23,090 nt of DNA from Thiopseudomonas sp. (GTDB lineage: Bacteria; Pseudomonadota; Gammaproteobacteria; Pseudomonadales; Pseudomonadaceae). This document shows positions 22,533-23,090 of this stretch, one piece after another. The number at the start of each line of letters is the position of its first letter. Position 1 is the stretch's first letter. A model generated the notes under the pieces. That model had not been told where the DNA came from. It did not search any database and worked only from the letters and a program-made list of their open reading frames with translations. The stretch covers positions 1 to 23,090 of the forward strand of contig JALOAC010000032.1 in the NCBI GenBank assembly GCA_023228985.1, written 5' to 3'. A program made the translations under genes and the position numbers.

Positions 22533-22823
22533 TGTGGGAGCGCAACTTTTGCGCGATGCGGACTGGCCGGCAGCGGTTAGACTTAATCTTAAGAATTTGA
22601 TTTGGCTTAACTGGCGCAGAACTTCAACCAAGGCACAGTCAAGTGTGGGACCTGCCTTGGCAGGGAATTAGAGCCTCTTGCTCCGTTACGGCTTGGGTGC
22701 ATTTCCCGTTCCCCGACAAGTCGGGTCCCACAAAAGCGAGCGTCATGACTGGGCATTTGAGTGGCTGGCTAAGCTGGCTCCAACAGTTGAGGCTTACTTG
22801 TGGGAGCGCAACTTTTGCGCGAA
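22533..22823. repeat. REP cluster downstream of bioC
   Basis: Two full direct units of the GCAACTTTTGC type lie at 22533-22557 and 22799-22823. Between them, a direct unit with core CCTGCCTTGGCAGG (22644-22666) faces an inverted unit with core CCCGACAAGTCGGG (22710-22732), forming a facing pair about 43 bases apart, like a REPIN. The first unit begins nine bases after the bioC stop and may serve as its transcript end. I see no gene in 22525-22845. Confidence 0.78.
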
Positions 22824-22845
22824 TCGAAGGTACCGCTGCTTTAAA

Positions 22846-23090
22846 GGCTCTTCGCATTTAAGGGTGTAGCTGATTTCTAAATCCTCCTGACTTCAGCAAG
22901 CACCTAGCTATGTAATTGGTTAAATTTCTAAAGCCTAGGGCGGTACCTCGTAAGTGCTCAAGCCGCCCGTTGATAGCTTCTGTTGGACCGTTGCTGGTTC
23001 CTGGCCGGTCGAAGTAAGCAAGGATGCTCTGAGCGTATTTTTTCAGCGTTTTCCCCAAGCCTTTCACCTCGATGAGCGCTTTGGGCAAGT
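22846..23090 (-). mobile_element. ISL3-family insertion sequence, one end visible, runs off the right edge
   Basis: GGCTCTTCGCATTTAAGG at 22846-22863 resembles ISL3-family terminal inverted repeats, which commonly start GGCTCTTC. The transposase stop lies only about 12 bases inside this end. If the family's usual 8-bp target duplication applies, it would be GCTTTAAA (22838-22845), to be matched at the far end beyond the window. The element lies 22 bases past a REP unit. Confidence 0.75.
22858..23090 (-). CDS. ISL3-family transposase, C-terminal fragment cut by the window edge
   Basis: The last 76-77 codons of a transposase read from the minus strand; the reading frame continues past the right edge, and the TTG at 23088 is not a real start. 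The segment FDRPGTSNGPTEAIN, GRLEHLRGTALGFRN and LTNYIARCLL is the conserved C-terminal part of ISL3-type DDE transposases; the Glu in GPTEAIN would be the catalytic glutamate of the DDE triad, by family analogy. The protein ends naturally in GGFRNQLHP and the stop lies close to the element's terminal repeat, so the visible part looks intact. Whether the rest is intact cannot be seen. Confidence 0.82.
   Translation of the reverse strand, partial: LPKALIEVKGLGKTLKKYAQSILAYFDRPGTSNGPTEAINGRLEHLRGTALGFRNLTNYIARCLLKSGGFRNQLHP

Noticed and set aside
22643..22869. Overlapping open frames of 60-72 residues after bioC
   Set aside because: They run through REP elements and the IS end on both strands, with no domain resemblance or ribosome binding site.

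Overview
The window looks like a chromosomal segment of a motile, Pseudomonas-related gammaproteobacterium of moderate GC (roughly half). The pointers are the bioB-bioF-bioH-bioC gene order, Pseudomonas-style REP elements (GTGGGAGC followed by a small palindrome and GCGAT), an Aer receptor whose FAD-pocket residues fall at the same positions as in enterobacterial Aer, and two textbook sigma-28 (FliA) promoters in front of chemoreceptor genes. The species cannot be named from this sequence.

Left third (about 347-10047, minus strand): a compact eight-gene chemosensory operon read leftwards. It encodes a membrane receptor with a Cache-like sensor, CheB, CheR with a TPR tail, a CheA-receiver hybrid kinase, a lone CheY-like receiver, a diguanylate cyclase built as Hpt-REC-REC-GGDEF, and two CheW-like proteins. 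Genes overlap by 4 bp or are separated by 2-36 bp. The gene content resembles the Wsp surface-sensing system (receptor, CheR-TPR, two CheW, hybrid CheA, CheB, REC-GGDEF), but the order differs, a free CheY is added, and the output cyclase is larger. The likely output is c-di-GMP rather than flagellar rotation. The receptor has a divergent signalling tip and no sigma-28 promoter, unlike the other two receptors in the window.

Middle (10270-16917, plus strand): aer (aerotaxis receptor), a DsbA-fold isomerase of the 2-hydroxychromene-2-carboxylate isomerase family, a FecCD-type permease with its ATPase but no binding protein, and a Cache-type chemoreceptor with a C-terminal zinc-binding CZB domain. 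Both aer and the CZB receptor have sigma-28 promoters, so they belong to the flagellar/chemotaxis regulon.

Right third (16918-23090): a repeat-rich stretch with a 114-bp direct duplication carrying REP units; a minus-strand ferric-iron binding protein gene (fbpA-like) with a Fur box; and, divergent from it, the biotin genes bioB, bioF, bioH, bioC behind a BirA-type operator overlapping a TTGACA -35. REP elements lie between bioB and bioF and again after bioC. An ISL3-family insertion sequence, whose end lies at 22846, runs off the right edge. bioD, which normally follows bioC in Pseudomonas, is not in the window.
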